Source of the DNA: Chlamydiales bacterium
GTDB taxonomy: Bacteria; Chlamydiota; Chlamydiia; Chlamydiales; VFKH01
Length of the DNA: 36,107 nucleotides
Direction of reading: 5' to 3'
NCBI GenBank assembly: GCA_031292375.1
Contig: JARLHF010000068.1
Location: forward strand, 1-36,107
Every line of letters begins with the position of its first letter. The first letter of the stretch is position 1. This document shows positions 11,690-20,353 of the stretch, piece by piece. The notes beneath the pieces were generated by a model, which saw only the letters and a list, made by a program, of their open reading frames with translations, ran no database searches and was not told where the DNA came from. The translations under genes were made by a program, and so were the position numbers.

Positions 11690-12874
11690 TTATTGCAAGA
11701 TCTTAGTAACGGTTCCAGCACCGATAGTGCGACCACCCTCACGGATAGCAAAGCGCATACCTTCTTCCATAGCAATTGGGCTAATCAGTTCGCCAATAAG
11801 CTCAACGTTATCGCCTGGCATCACCATTTCTACGCCCTCTGGAAGAGTAACTGTTCCAGTTACATCCGTTGTGCGGAAATAGAATTGTGGACGATATCCA
11901 CTAAAGAACGGCTTATGACGGCCACCCTCTTGTTGGGTCAGCACATAAACTGTACCTTTAAACTTCGTATGAGGCGTACATGTACCAGGTGCCGCAAGAA
12001 CCATTCCTCTTTCGATATCATCTTTGTTAACACCGCGAAGAAGGATACCAACATTATCACCAGCACGAGCTTCGTCCAATAGTTTATTGAACATCTCTAT
12101 GCCTGTTGCAACAGTTTCTTTTGTTGGACGAAGTCCTACTAATTGCAATTTATCGTTAATCTTAATGACACCTTTTTCACAACGACCTGTTGCAACGGTT
12201 CCTCTTCCAGAAATGGAGAACACGTCTTCGATTGGCATAAGGAAAGGCTTGTCAATTTCTCTTGTTGGTGTTGGGATTTGCTCATCAACTGTTTTCATTA
12301 ACAACTTAATGGACTCTACGTATTTTGGGTCACCTTCTAGAGCTTTAAGAGCAGATCCTCTGATAATTGGAGCGTTTTTGTAACCTTTGGCTTCTAACAG
12401 CTCTGTAAGTTCCATTTCAACAAGTTCAATAAGCTCTTGATCTTCTTCACTAACCATATCTACTTTGTTGAGGAATACAACGATAGCAGGAACACCTACT
12501 TGGTGAGCAAGCAAGATGTGTTCTTTTGTTTGAGGCATCGCACCATCCGTTGCAGCCACTACAAGAATCGCACCATCCATTTGTGCAGCACCTGTAATCA
12601 TGTTTTTAACATAGTCGGCGTGTCCTGGACAGTCTACGTGCGCATAGTGGCGAGCAGCTGTTTCGTATTCTACGTGTGTTGAGTTGATCGTGATACCACG
12701 AGCTTTTTCTTCTGGTGTGTTGTCAATCGAGGCATAATCTCTATACTTCGAACCGGTCTCTTCAGCAAGAACTTTAGTAATTGCAGCAGTAAGAGTGGTT
12801 TTACCGTGGTCTACGTGCCCAATCGTTCCAATATTTACGTGAGGTTTGTTCCTCTTAAACGCTTCTTTTGCCAT
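11690..12874 (-). CDS. tuf: Translation elongation factor Tu
   Basis: This GTPase delivers aminoacyl-tRNA to the ribosomal A site. It is 394 residues, the chlamydial length. The G-domain motifs are G1 GHVDHGKT (19-26), G3 DCPGH (81-85) and G4 NKVD (136-139), followed by the two beta-barrel domains and the terminal [13 protein letters not shown]. The ATG at 12872-12874 is preceded by GGAGG. It is flanked by tRNA-Thr upstream and tRNA-Trp downstream and is probably co-transcribed with both from the promoter at 13028-13057. Confidence 0.98.
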   Translation of the reverse strand: MAKEAFKRNKPHVNIGTIGHVDHGKTTLTAAITKVLAEETGSKYRDYASIDNTPEEKARGITINSTHVEYETAARHYAHVDCPGHADYVKNMITGAAQMDGAILVVAATDGAMPQTKEHILLAHQVGVPAIVVFLNKVDMVSEEDQELIELVEMELTELLEAKGYKNAPIIRGSALKALEGDPKYVESIKLLMKTVDEQIPTPTREIDKPFLMPIEDVFSISGRGTVATGRCEKGVIKINDKLQLVGLRPTKETVATGIEMFNKLLDEARAGDNVGILLRGVNKDDIERGMVLAAPGTCTPHTKFKGTVYVLTQQEGGRHKPFFSGYRPQFYFRTTDVTGTVTLPEGVEMVMPGDNVELIGELISPIAMEEGMRFAIREGGRTIGAGTVTKILQ

Positions 12875-12922
12875 TATGCATCCTCCATTAGGATCAATCT
12901 ACAGTTTATTAACGTAAGCTTC

Positions 12923-12994
12923 TGCCCAGAATAGGAATTGAACCTACGACCTTTTGCTTACCATGCAAGTGCTCTACCCCTGAGCTATCTGGGC
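12923..12994 (-). tRNA. tRNA-Thr (GGT anticodon)
   Basis: The 72-nt cloverleaf on the minus strand has acceptor GCCCAGA/TCTGGGC with discriminator A, D stem GCTC/GAGC and T arm GTAGG-TTCAATT-CCTAT. The anticodon loop ATGGTAA gives GGT, threonine. The outermost pair of the anticodon stem is a C-A mismatch. No CCA is encoded. It sits directly upstream of tuf, the conserved chlamydial arrangement. Confidence 0.94.
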
Positions 12995-13027
12995 ATATTA
13001 CTTTCAAATTACTCATCAAAGGGACCG

Positions 13028-13057
13028 ATTCTACTAAAGACAGGGAAAAAAAATCAA
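13028..13057 (-). promoter_or_regulatory. Sigma-70-type promoter for tRNA-Thr/tuf
   Basis: On the minus strand, -35 TTGATT (13052-13057) and -10 TAGAAT (13028-13033) are separated by 18 bases. Transcription would start near 13021, about 27 bases before tRNA-Thr. The location in the infA-tRNA-Thr spacer supports it. Confidence 0.5.
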
Positions 13058-13086
13058 TAAAGATTCTTCATCTATGTAATTATTAG

Positions 13087-13302
13087 TTATTTTCGGTAAG
13101 TAATCCTGGCCTTTGTCAGGTCGTAAGGAGACATCTCAACAGTGACACCATCTCCAACAGAAACACGAATATTTCTCATTCGCATTTTCCCACATAAATG
13201 GGCATAAACTTCCAAGCCATTTTGCAATAATACGCGAAAAGTCATGTTGGGAAGTAGCTCTTTAACAGTACCATCAATTTTTATTGTATCTTCTTTAGCC
13301 AT
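13087..13302 (-). CDS. infA: Translation initiation factor IF-1
   Basis: This OB-fold factor binds the 30S A site during initiation. The 71-residue product is close to the usual 72. Typical segments are the N-terminal [13 protein letters not shown], the central FRVLLQNG and the C-terminal [17 protein letters not shown]. The ATG at 13300-13302 fits the family, although no clear Shine-Dalgarno sequence precedes it. It heads the tuf-secE-rpo cluster and has its own likely promoter upstream. Confidence 0.97.
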   Translation of the reverse strand: MAKEDTIKIDGTVKELLPNMTFRVLLQNGLEVYAHLCGKMRMRNIRVSVGDGVTVEMSPYDLTKARITYRK

Positions 13303-13361
13303 AGATCAAAGGAAACTCAGAATTATTTTTACAGATTATCAGCGCAATTTTAATTGTACCA

Positions 13362-13390
13362 ATAAAACAGAATGCCTCTGTTAATGTCAA
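13362..13390 (-). promoter_or_regulatory. Likely infA promoter
   Basis: On the minus strand, a perfect -35 TTGACA (13385-13390) is followed after 17 bases by -10 TTTTAT (13362-13367). A second candidate is TTGGTA (13357-13362) with GATAAT (13335-13340) at 16-base spacing, closer to the gene. I cannot tell which one is used. Confidence 0.45.
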
Positions 13391-13416
13391 CATTTTTCGT
13401 AAAATTTGCATAACTA

Positions 13417-13446
13417 TTGACTTCTTGCTGTAAAAGCTTGCATAAT
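13417..13446 (+). promoter_or_regulatory. Promoter of the sufE-like gene
   Basis: -35 TTGACT (13417-13422) and -10 CATAAT (13441-13446) are 18 bases apart, each 5 of 6 to consensus. The predicted transcription start near 13453 leaves only about 12 bases before the ATG at 13465. This excludes the in-frame TTG at 13417 as a start codon. It is divergent from the infA promoter. Confidence 0.6.
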
Positions 13447-13464
13447 CTCTACCGATTACCAAAA

Positions 13465-13908
13465 ATGAACCTACAACTCATGTATGAATCTTGCTTAAAA
13501 AAACAGGATGGAATTAAAAAAAAGTTTTTCCATCTTGAAACTCCTGAAGAAAAATATAATTTGATAATGGATCTTGGAAAAAATCAAGCCAAACTCGATC
13601 CATCCTTAAAAACAGAGGAGAGCCTTGTCAAAGGATGCCAAAGCAAAATGTACCTTAGAAGCTATTTAAAAGATGGTCTTGTCTATTTTGAAACAGAATC
13701 GGATGCTCTCATCTCTGCAGGACTTGCTGTACTTTTAACAGAAGTATATAGCGGCGAAAAACCAGAAGTCATACTTAAATGCCCTCCTACTTACCTAGAA
13801 GAGATTGGTATTACATCTAGCTTATCTCCAAGTAGGTCTAATGGACTTGCAAGTTTGCACCTTAAAATGAAACAAGAAGCCTTGCGTTATATACACAAAC
13901 AAGCTTAA
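13465..13908 (+). CDS. SufE family protein (Fe-S cluster assembly sulfur acceptor)
   Basis: SufE-type proteins accept persulfide sulfur from the cysteine desulfurase SufS and pass it to the SufBCD scaffold. The 147-residue product fits the family length. It has the N-terminal ETPEEKYNLIMDLG helix and the active-site loop VKGCQSKMYL with the conserved cysteine at residue 58. The start is chosen from the promoter position, the family's usual N-terminus and the absence of a better ribosome binding site. The gene stands alone on the plus strand, with no suf genes beside it, and its 3' end lies in a long hairpin shared with the convergent Hsp70-like gene. The match to the family is clear, but which desulfurase it serves is not shown here. 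Confidence 0.85.
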   Translation: MNLQLMYESCLKKQDGIKKKFFHLETPEEKYNLIMDLGKNQAKLDPSLKTEESLVKGCQSKMYLRSYLKDGLVYFETESDALISAGLAVLLTEVYSGEKPEVILKCPPTYLEEIGITSSLSPSRSNGLASLHLKMKQEALRYIHKQA

Positions 13909-13938
13909 GGATTGATTTTTGAGCTTGTTTGTGTATAT
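13889..13938. terminator. 17-bp hairpin shared by two convergent genes
   Basis: Arms 13889-13905 and 13922-13938 are perfectly complementary over 17 bases around a 16-base loop. The SufE-like gene ends inside the structure (its stop codon opens the loop at 13906-13908). The convergent Hsp70-like gene has its stop at 13938-13940, touching the other arm. The loop holds a T run on the plus strand, but no T-tract follows either arm. It can fold in both transcripts, so it could act as a bidirectional 3' end or stabiliser. Confidence 0.65.
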
Positions 13939-15728
13939 CATCTAATATCAAATTCAAGCTTCCACTTACGACCATCTTGTGCTCTACACCAGAGCTGAAA
14001 GCTACCTAGCTCTGTCACCTTAGAGCTCAAAGTAACTCTCACAAGCGAGCCTTCTATTCCTTGTTTATCTAATAATGTTTCAATGGGATGTAACTCTCTT
14101 AGCTCATCTAAGCACTCAGCAAGCAAAACACCTGGAGTTGGCGCTAAACCATTAGAGAACTTCTCCGTGGAGTGACTAAAAAAACGAAAACTTGCTAATT
14201 CTCCTAAAAGCAATGTAAATTCCTGACCTGTAATATCGACACTATCACCCTCTTCCATGCCAAAAGAAGCTACGCACAGTGCCTTTACTTTAGGCTGAAT
14301 CCCTGGAATTGCAAGACCTGCGCTCTCTATACCGATAAAATAACTTCTACTAATTCCTGCCCTAATGCGTATACCAGTACCTTCTCTTGAAAGCCCATAG
14401 TAAACAGATCCAACGCTTACAGCATAATCAAGATTTACACCATCTAATATCTTAATGGGACTTTTCTTTAAATTTTTTGCCCAAGAATTTAGTAATTCTA
14501 TCAACCGTTCCTGCAAAGCATTTGCCTTTAGCGCACCCCCATTGAAAAGTATGGCTGTTGGTAAAATGAATTCATCCATGCTTGCGCTCTCTTTTTCACC
14601 TGTCATCGATAAAAACTTAGCAAGCTGACAAGAGATGCGTGCGTCTTGAGCGTAGGGCAATCCAATCTGTCTTATCCCAAGTTTTTTCTCTACAGGAGAG
14701 CGCTCTGTTGGTTCTACAAGAGGCATAAATCCATCGACAATATATTTTAAAATCTCTTCCCTTGAAAGCTCTACTTTACAGCTTCCTCCAATTAGCTTGC
14801 TTCCTCTTCCTTGTACCGCTACAATAACCTTTTCCAGAGCCCCTTGCTTTAAGAGCTCTTCTTTTGCAAATCTACAACGATGTACAAGCTCACTCATCTG
14901 ACTACTATCGATACTCTTATTAGAAGCTTCTAACTTCTGCTTTGCAAGGTAGGCAAGAGAAAGGTCCATATTATCACCTCCCAAAAGAAGATGTGTGCCA
15001 ACAGCAAGCCTTTTCAAAATAAGATCACCCTTATCATCTTCTGCTCGAATAAGACTAAAATCGCTTGTTCCCCCACCAATATCTACCACAAGAACCGTAT
15101 CACCCACTGCAAGCTTACTTCTCCACTCTTCTTTCTCTCTACAAAGCCATGCGTAAAAAGCTGCTTGTGGTTCTTCTAAAAGAATTACCTCAGGATAATC
15201 TGCAAGCTTTGCAGATTCCTCTACAAGTTGTCTTGCTGCCGGATCAAACGATGCTGGGACTGTGATAAGAATCGTTTGCTCTTTAAAAGGATCATCTGGG
15301 AATTTTACATTCCACACTTCCTGAAGATGCTTTAAAAGCTCTGTAATTGCCTCAACAGGGCTTATCTTGATTGCATTATCTTCAGCATCTAACGGCAATA
15401 AGGGATCTCTTCTTTGAACACCATCATGACAGAGCCATGACTTTGCAGAAGAAATTACCCTTCCAGGAATTTCAGATCCACGCTCTCTTGCTAAAATCCC
15501 AACAGAAACTTTTTTATCTAAAAAGAGATGTTTTTCTTTTTCCTCTTCCAAAGGAAAATAAAGAAAGGAAGGCAGTGAAAAATGCTCTTCTTGTACGCCA
15601 AAAGCACTCATTTGCATGATAGGAAACTGTATAATTTCTGGATGTTTACCCCTTCCAAGACTTGTATAAGCCATCGTACAATTGGTAGTTCCAAGATCTA
15701 TGCCTATTATATAATTCGTTGTCTTCAT
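13938..15728 (-). CDS. Hsp70 family protein (DUF2760-associated type)
   Basis: This is a 596-residue Hsp70-like ATPase. The nucleotide-binding domain has the phosphate-1 motif GIDLGTTNCT (9-18), a phosphate-2 region with VVDIGGGTSDFSL, and LLEEPQAAFYAWL. It departs from DnaK in having no recognisable classical substrate-binding domain or lid, and a C-terminal region of about 120 residues with beta-rich character. It starts 3 bases after a DUF2760 gene. This Hsp70-DUF2760 pairing recurs in other bacteria as I recall, and its function is not established. It is not the main DnaK, and the client is unknown. Confidence 0.85.
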   Translation of the reverse strand: MKTTNYIIGIDLGTTNCTMAYTSLGRGKHPEIIQFPIMQMSAFGVQEEHFSLPSFLYFPLEEEKEKHLFLDKKVSVGILARERGSEIPGRVISSAKSWLCHDGVQRRDPLLPLDAEDNAIKISPVEAITELLKHLQEVWNVKFPDDPFKEQTILITVPASFDPAARQLVEESAKLADYPEVILLEEPQAAFYAWLCREKEEWRSKLAVGDTVLVVDIGGGTSDFSLIRAEDDKGDLILKRLAVGTHLLLGGDNMDLSLAYLAKQKLEASNKSIDSSQMSELVHRCRFAKEELLKQGALEKVIVAVQGRGSKLIGGSCKVELSREEILKYIVDGFMPLVEPTERSPVEKKLGIRQIGLPYAQDARISCQLAKFLSMTGEKESASMDEFILPTAILFNGGALKANALQERLIELLNSWAKNLKKSPIKILDGVNLDYAVSVGSVYYGLSREGTGIRIRAGISRSYFIGIESAGLAIPGIQPKVKALCVASFGMEEGDSVDITGQEFTLLLGELASFRFFSHSTEKFSNGLAPTPGVLLAECLDELRELHPIETLLDKQGIEGSLVRVTLSSKVTELGSFQLWCRAQDGRKWKLEFDIR

Positions 15729-15731
15729 AAA

Positions 15732-16208
15732 CTAATTCACAATCTCTACTTCTGCAGGGCACAATATGTCCTTTCTTACCTCTCCAACTGGTCTTGGAAG
15801 AGATAACTTATGAGCCTTCCAACCAGCATGTCTAAGTACTCCTTTATAAGGAGGCTCTCCTTTCACGCGCCCAGTAACCTTAATTTCAGCTGGATCATAC
15901 CCTTTGGGAACAGTCATCGCACTACCCTCTTTTGCATCCATGAGAGGGCGAATGACAATAAGATCTTCCAATGTTTTTGCACACTCTGCATGAATCTGCC
16001 GAACGGCAAGTCCTACCTCTGCATCCTGATAACCACTAATATCTTCTTTTAAAAAATCCACAATACGAGAAGAATGTTGTAAAATATAGAGCAGTCGCAA
16101 ATGCTCAGAATTATCCAATTTCTTCTCTTCTTTTGCCAAAACTTCTGTTTTTTGAGGCGCTTTTAACTCTCTAAAAAAAGCTTTTATAGCACAACTAAGT
16201 CTCATCAT
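15732..16208 (-). CDS. DUF2760 domain protein
   Basis: This 158-residue protein is assigned to DUF2760 by its C-terminal half, with motifs such as VPKGYDPAEIKVTGRVKG, YKGVLRHAGWKA and LPRPVGEV, and by its position directly before an Hsp70-like gene. The N-terminal half is predicted helical (a helix at about 30-60). No signal peptide or membrane helix is apparent. Two adjacent ATGs (16206-16208 and 16203-16205) are possible; AAAGG lies 4 or 7 bases upstream, so the second may be used. It may act as a partner or substrate of the Hsp70, which is an inference from pairing. Confidence 0.75.
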   Translation of the reverse strand: MMRLSCAIKAFFRELKAPQKTEVLAKEEKKLDNSEHLRLLYILQHSSRIVDFLKEDISGYQDAEVGLAVRQIHAECAKTLEDLIVIRPLMDAKEGSAMTVPKGYDPAEIKVTGRVKGEPPYKGVLRHAGWKAHKLSLPRPVGEVRKDILCPAEVEIVN

Positions 16209-16225
16209 CGACCTTTACATTAAAA

Positions 16226-16231
16226 ATTATA
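16226..16231 (-). promoter_or_regulatory. -10 element upstream of the DUF2760/Hsp70 pair
   Basis: A perfect TATAAT on the minus strand lies 17 bases before the DUF2760 start. No good -35 is seen at 16-18 bases. It would give a very short leader. Confidence 0.35.
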
Positions 16232-16265
16232 CAGACCAAGAGAATGGTACGTTTTACGATTTAAA

Positions 16266-18518
16266 TCAAGAGGAGTGAAACTTAGAAAGGATGAGTTTCT
16301 CCAAAAAAGCAGTCGGTGGTAAAGAGGGCTGTTCTGCCAAAGCTTGATGGTAAATTACAGTCGATGGAGTAAGGGCTGGGAGAGTATTTACTTCAATAAC
16401 GATCATTTTTTCCGTTAGGTGATTAAAAAAAATGTCGATGCGAGCATAATTTCTAATTTTGAGTGCCTTAGCAACATGCTCGATTAAATTTTTAACTTTA
16501 ATCACTTTTTCTGCAGAAAGAATTTCTTCTGGAGGAGGCGTGATATTAATTCCAGTGCCTCCTTGGAACTTCTCTTCCAAACTTAAAACTGCACCCTCTG
16601 CAATTGTAATACTTGGATTTAATGCCCTACAATGCCCCCCTTCTTCTAATACACCCACAGTAAGCTCAACCCATCCCTTTTTTAATCGGTGCAAAAGAGC
16701 ATCATTTTCAATACAAATCTCATCTGTTTCGATATAAGGTTCTATAATGTATTCCATAAATTGATCCAGAGGCATTTCAATCAATCCTTTTTGATTTGAA
16801 AAAGTCCCTGCAGGAATCGTTGATGTGTGCGTGTGTACATATGCACAATAACGCTCAAAATCCATTTGACTCTTTAGCAAGACAATACCCGCAGAGCATC
16901 CATCTGAGCAAGGTTTTATGATAAGCTCAGATGAGCCTAGCTCATTTACAATCCGATCCCAATCATACCCCTCTTTCAGCTTTATTTTTGGCAAAGATGC
17001 AATATCTGGATGACCATAAGAAGCAATCCATTTTCCTGTCTCATACTTATCCATACATAGCTTTGAAGTGGCTGCATCCGATCCATTATAAAGAATATTG
17101 CGCTCTTCTAAAATACGCTGAAGCGTTCCATCCTCGCCCATTCCTCCATGAAGTGCAATAAAAACAAAAGCCTTCTTGCTCTCAGCTTCCGCAAGAAAAT
17201 CATTTAGAGAGAATTTCTGCTCATTAAGCGCACTACAGTTTTGCAAAACCTCTTCCACTGTATGATTTAAAATACAATGATAAGGAGCCCTCCATACATC
17301 CCCTGTAGAGTCTAAAAAATAGGGTTCAGCATGAAAGTGCTGAGAATTTAAAAGTTTTAGCCAAACATTTGTTCCACTCATAAGAGAAACCTGGCGCTCA
17401 GCATTTTTGCCTCCAAACAGGACAAAAACAGGTTTTTTATTTAACTGGCCCTCTTGTAAAGAGTTTTTCATGGAAAGCTTATATCTCGCACATGCATTTT
17501 TCACAATAAGCTGTAAAGCCTCTTTATGCGTCATTCCAGAAAATGATGCTTGTATAAAAAAGAAACTATTTTGCTCCAAACCATTAATAGGGTTAATATC
17601 TGTGAAAAGCAAAGTTCCATCATCCATCAACCATCCATCTATCCTAACAAAATCTCGCATCTCAAATAGATTAAAAATTGCTTCTGCCTTATGCATGATC
17701 TCATTTGTTACGTCTGTTGGAAATCTAGGCGGCGTATGATACATTGTCGCAGATGTAGGAAGGTATTTTTTTCGAAAATCAAAAATTTCATGATTGTCAT
17801 AACTAATAGAAATTTCTGTTGGTGTTAGTGCCTTTGGGCTTCCATTTTCTTGCTGCATGATGACAACAGTAAACTCACGCCCTTTACAAAATGGCTCTAA
17901 AAGTACTTTTAAATAACCTTTTTCAAAAAGACTCTGTGCCCACTCAATAGCTTTTTGAGAATCTGAAAAAGAGGCAACACCAACAGATGAACCACCAGCT
18001 ACTGGTTTTACAATGAAGCGCTCCAAAGCTTTTTCTCTTACATATTCCCTTATTTTCTCCTCTTTCCCCCTTTGAAGCACTAAAAAATCGAGCGTTGCAA
18101 ATCCGGCATGCTTTAATATCTCTTGGCAACTATCTTTAAAATACATTTTGGAGCAAGAAGCACTCGAAGAACCCACAAATGGAACATCATATTCTTCTAA
18201 TTTTTTTTGAAGAGAACCATCTTCTCCAAAAGATCCATGAATCACAGGAAAGACTAGATCTATTTCACTGAAAAGTTTTTTTAAAGAAAATTCATCTAAA
18301 GCCTTACTAGTTCTGGAAAGCTTAAAATCAAAATCTGCTGGTGTGTTAGAATAGAGTTGCGCCTCTGTAAGGACATAAAACTGCTCCTTCCAATCCACAT
18401 AGAGAGGAACTATTTTTACATCTTTAGAGCTTAAGTGATCCAGAATAGAACGAGCAGAATTAAGTGAAATTCCACGCTCTGCAGAAGGACCTCCACATAT
18501 AACAGCTATCTTAAACAT
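16266..18518 (-). CDS. Tandem D-Ala-D-Ala ligase-type ATP-grasp protein
   Basis: The 750-residue product consists of two consecutive D-alanine-D-alanine ligase-like units, whereas a normal Ddl is about 300-360 residues. Unit 1 (1 to about 345) has GGPSAER (9-15), HGSFGEDG (94-101), KPVAGGSSVGV (171-181), FDFRKKY (246-252) and RID (292-294). Its Mg-binding end motif is altered: DINPINGLEQNS (307-318) replaces the usual E-x-N-T-x-P-G. Unit 2 (about 362-750) has GGKNAERQVS (369-378), HGGMGEDG (457-464), KPCSDGCSAG (535-544), RID (693-695) and a near-canonical EVNTLPALTPST (709-720). Ddl enzymes make the D-Ala-D-Ala end of peptidoglycan precursors. In Chlamydia this activity is in a MurC-Ddl fusion, so this protein would be additional. 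Substrate and activity are not shown. The ATG at 18516-18518 fits the motif start. Confidence 0.85.
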   Translation of the reverse strand: MFKIAVICGGPSAERGISLNSARSILDHLSSKDVKIVPLYVDWKEQFYVLTEAQLYSNTPADFDFKLSRTSKALDEFSLKKLFSEIDLVFPVIHGSFGEDGSLQKKLEEYDVPFVGSSSASCSKMYFKDSCQEILKHAGFATLDFLVLQRGKEEKIREYVREKALERFIVKPVAGGSSVGVASFSDSQKAIEWAQSLFEKGYLKVLLEPFCKGREFTVVIMQQENGSPKALTPTEISISYDNHEIFDFRKKYLPTSATMYHTPPRFPTDVTNEIMHKAEAIFNLFEMRDFVRIDGWLMDDGTLLFTDINPINGLEQNSFFFIQASFSGMTHKEALQLIVKNACARYKLSMKNSLQEGQLNKKPVFVLFGGKNAERQVSLMSGTNVWLKLLNSQHFHAEPYFLDSTGDVWRAPYHCILNHTVEEVLQNCSALNEQKFSLNDFLAEAESKKAFVFIALHGGMGEDGTLQRILEERNILYNGSDAATSKLCMDKYETGKWIASYGHPDIASLPKIKLKEGYDWDRIVNELGSSELIIKPCSDGCSAGIVLLKSQMDFERYCAYVHTHTSTIPAGTFSNQKGLIEMPLDQFMEYIIEPYIETDEICIENDALLHRLKKGWVELTVGVLEEGGHCRALNPSITIAEGAVLSLEEKFQGGTGINITPPPEEILSAEKVIKVKNLIEHVAKALKIRNYARIDIFFNHLTEKMIVIEVNTLPALTPSTVIYHQALAEQPSLPPTAFLEKLILSKFHSS

Positions 18519-18604
18519 AATATAATTGATTTGTGTATAGACATTTTTGAGCGCAGTTTAAAAGATTACAACAAATTCCACAATCCATTTTCTACTCTAA
18601 CAAA

Positions 18605-20353
18605 CTAATGGTTTAGGGAAAGTATCAGAGAAGCTGCAGCGACAATGCGTATCACTAAAAAAGGATCTTGCATTGCTTGCAATAAAAAATCTGTAGAGCA
18701 TGGATCTCCAATATTGCCAATAGCTTCTAATATTTTTATTTTTAACTCCCGGTCTGCTTGAGGATAGGCTTCTTGGAGCACTGTAACAGCTTCTTTATCA
18801 TGAATCCACATCCCAAGTACAAGAGCTGCTTGTATACGAATTTTAGGATCATTATCACCCAATAACTCTCTTACTAAAAAAGCTGACTCACTATCACATT
18901 CTTGCAAAAGAACAGTTGCTGCAACACCTGTAATTCCAAATGTTTTTTCCTTTAAAAATCTCTTTAAGACTTCTATCGTTCTTGGATACTCTAAAACAGC
19001 AAGAACATGTATCAAATCAAGATGCACTTTTTGATCAATTGCTTCTGGAGTAAGGATCATATCAGGTTCATGCCTCACATCACTTGGTGCAAGTACTCGA
19101 AATAGTGGCGACAAAGAGGTATTCCACATCAAAAGAGACCTATTTTCACTCAAAAAACAAAACACTTCATTACATGCACGCTCTACACTTACTCTTTGAC
19201 CAATTAATGCGAGTGCAAGTTGCACACGAACAAAAGGATCTCTACTTTCAACCATAAATCTAGATGCAAGCTCAACACCATATTTTCCTGTATTACCAAG
19301 GGCTGCTGCTGCAAATCTTCTTATTTCTTGATTTTTATGAGATAGCCAAGGAGCAAAAGTTTGCATTCCTTTTTGTGGATCAAACAGTGTAGTAAGCCAG
19401 CAAGCTGTAATTGCAACTCGGTAATCCATATCTAAAGTACAAGGGTAGATAAGGTCTACAACTTTTTTTGAAGCCACTTCTGATACACGCATGAGCCCAA
19501 ATACACTGAGAGCTGCAATGCGCACTTCTGCATGTGAGTCATTGACCAATAAGGCAATATGTTCCAAATGGGCCTTATCGTTTAATTCTAAAACAAGTGC
19601 GCAAGCAAGGAGTCGCAAACCAGAGCGATCACTTCTTGCAAAATAAATAACCTCTTTTGCAGTAACATCTTTACAGATACCTACAATGGCAGCCACAATG
19701 CGTGCTTTTTCTTCCGCAGTCGCACTTTCACTTGCAAGAAGCCTTTTTAATATACCCTCAGCCTCTTTTAGTTGCATCTCTCCAACCGCATCAATTGCCT
19801 GCATGCGTACCTGCCATACAGGGTCTTTTTCTAAAAGAAACAAAACCTGTTTTTGCAATACCATATCCATTAAATGTGATGAAAGTTCGACAGCCACACA
19901 CCTTACAAGTGAATTAGAATCTTTTAAACATTTTTTCATGATGGAGACTGCATAGGCATCTTGTGTGATTGTAGAGCCCACAAGAGCAATTAACCTTGCA
20001 TACAATGTTGGAGAAGAAATTCCTTTATATAAAGTTCCCCAAGCCATCTCTTCCAAAAGATCTCTCCTTAGCTCAGGAGATGTAAAAGAAGCCTGATATT
20101 TTTGCCATGCCAAATAACACTCTCTTTCTTTACCACTTTTTGCAAGAAGCCTTATCAGTGCTTCTTGCAGCAATTGTGAGTTTGGATTTATGGTAAGTGC
20201 TTGATAAACTTCCTTTAAACCGCAATCATATTCCCCAATTTTCAAGTAAGCAAAAACTCTTCTTGATAAACGCTCTTCTTCTGACTGCACTCCTGCAAAT
20301 AATAATAGAGGAAAACAGAAACACATGACTATAAACCATCTTTGATTACTCAT
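18605..20353 (-). CDS. Exported HEAT-repeat protein
   Basis: The 582-residue product begins with a cleavable-type signal sequence (charged start, hydrophobic core at about 6-21, AGVQS before EEE). A short TPR-like segment follows (about 28-85), and then HEAT repeats fill most of the chain from about 130 to the end. Typical repeat helices are VRCVAVELSSHL, VRMQAIDAVGEM, EVRIAALSVFGLM and EIRRFAAAALGNTG. Its start codon overlaps the stop of the upstream lytic transglycosylase (ATGA), indicating translational coupling. Such repeats are protein-binding scaffolds. The location is probably the periplasm or beyond, and the partner is unknown. Exported HEAT proteins occur in other Chlamydiae. Confidence 0.85.
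   Translation of the reverse strand: MSNQRWFIVMCFCFPLLLFAGVQSEEERLSRRVFAYLKIGEYDCGLKEVYQALTINPNSQLLQEALIRLLAKSGKERECYLAWQKYQASFTSPELRRDLLEEMAWGTLYKGISSPTLYARLIALVGSTITQDAYAVSIMKKCLKDSNSLVRCVAVELSSHLMDMVLQKQVLFLLEKDPVWQVRMQAIDAVGEMQLKEAEGILKRLLASESATAEEKARIVAAIVGICKDVTAKEVIYFARSDRSGLRLLACALVLELNDKAHLEHIALLVNDSHAEVRIAALSVFGLMRVSEVASKKVVDLIYPCTLDMDYRVAITACWLTTLFDPQKGMQTFAPWLSHKNQEIRRFAAAALGNTGKYGVELASRFMVESRDPFVRVQLALALIGQRVSVERACNEVFCFLSENRSLLMWNTSLSPLFRVLAPSDVRHEPDMILTPEAIDQKVHLDLIHVLAVLEYPRTIEVLKRFLKEKTFGITGVAATVLLQECDSESAFLVRELLGDNDPKIRIQAALVLGMWIHDKEAVTVLQEAYPQADRELKIKILEAIGNIGDPCSTDFLLQAMQDPFLVIRIVAAASLILSLNH

Noticed and set aside
11515-11775. Minus-strand frame of 86 residues spanning tRNA-Trp
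   Set aside because: It reads through the tRNA gene and into the 3' end of tuf in another frame; it is a by-product of the tRNA sequence.
16266-18518. Two separate ddl genes read as one by error
   Set aside because: The frame is open for 750 codons with a natural linker around residues 345-362 and no internal start or ribosome binding site evident at the junction.
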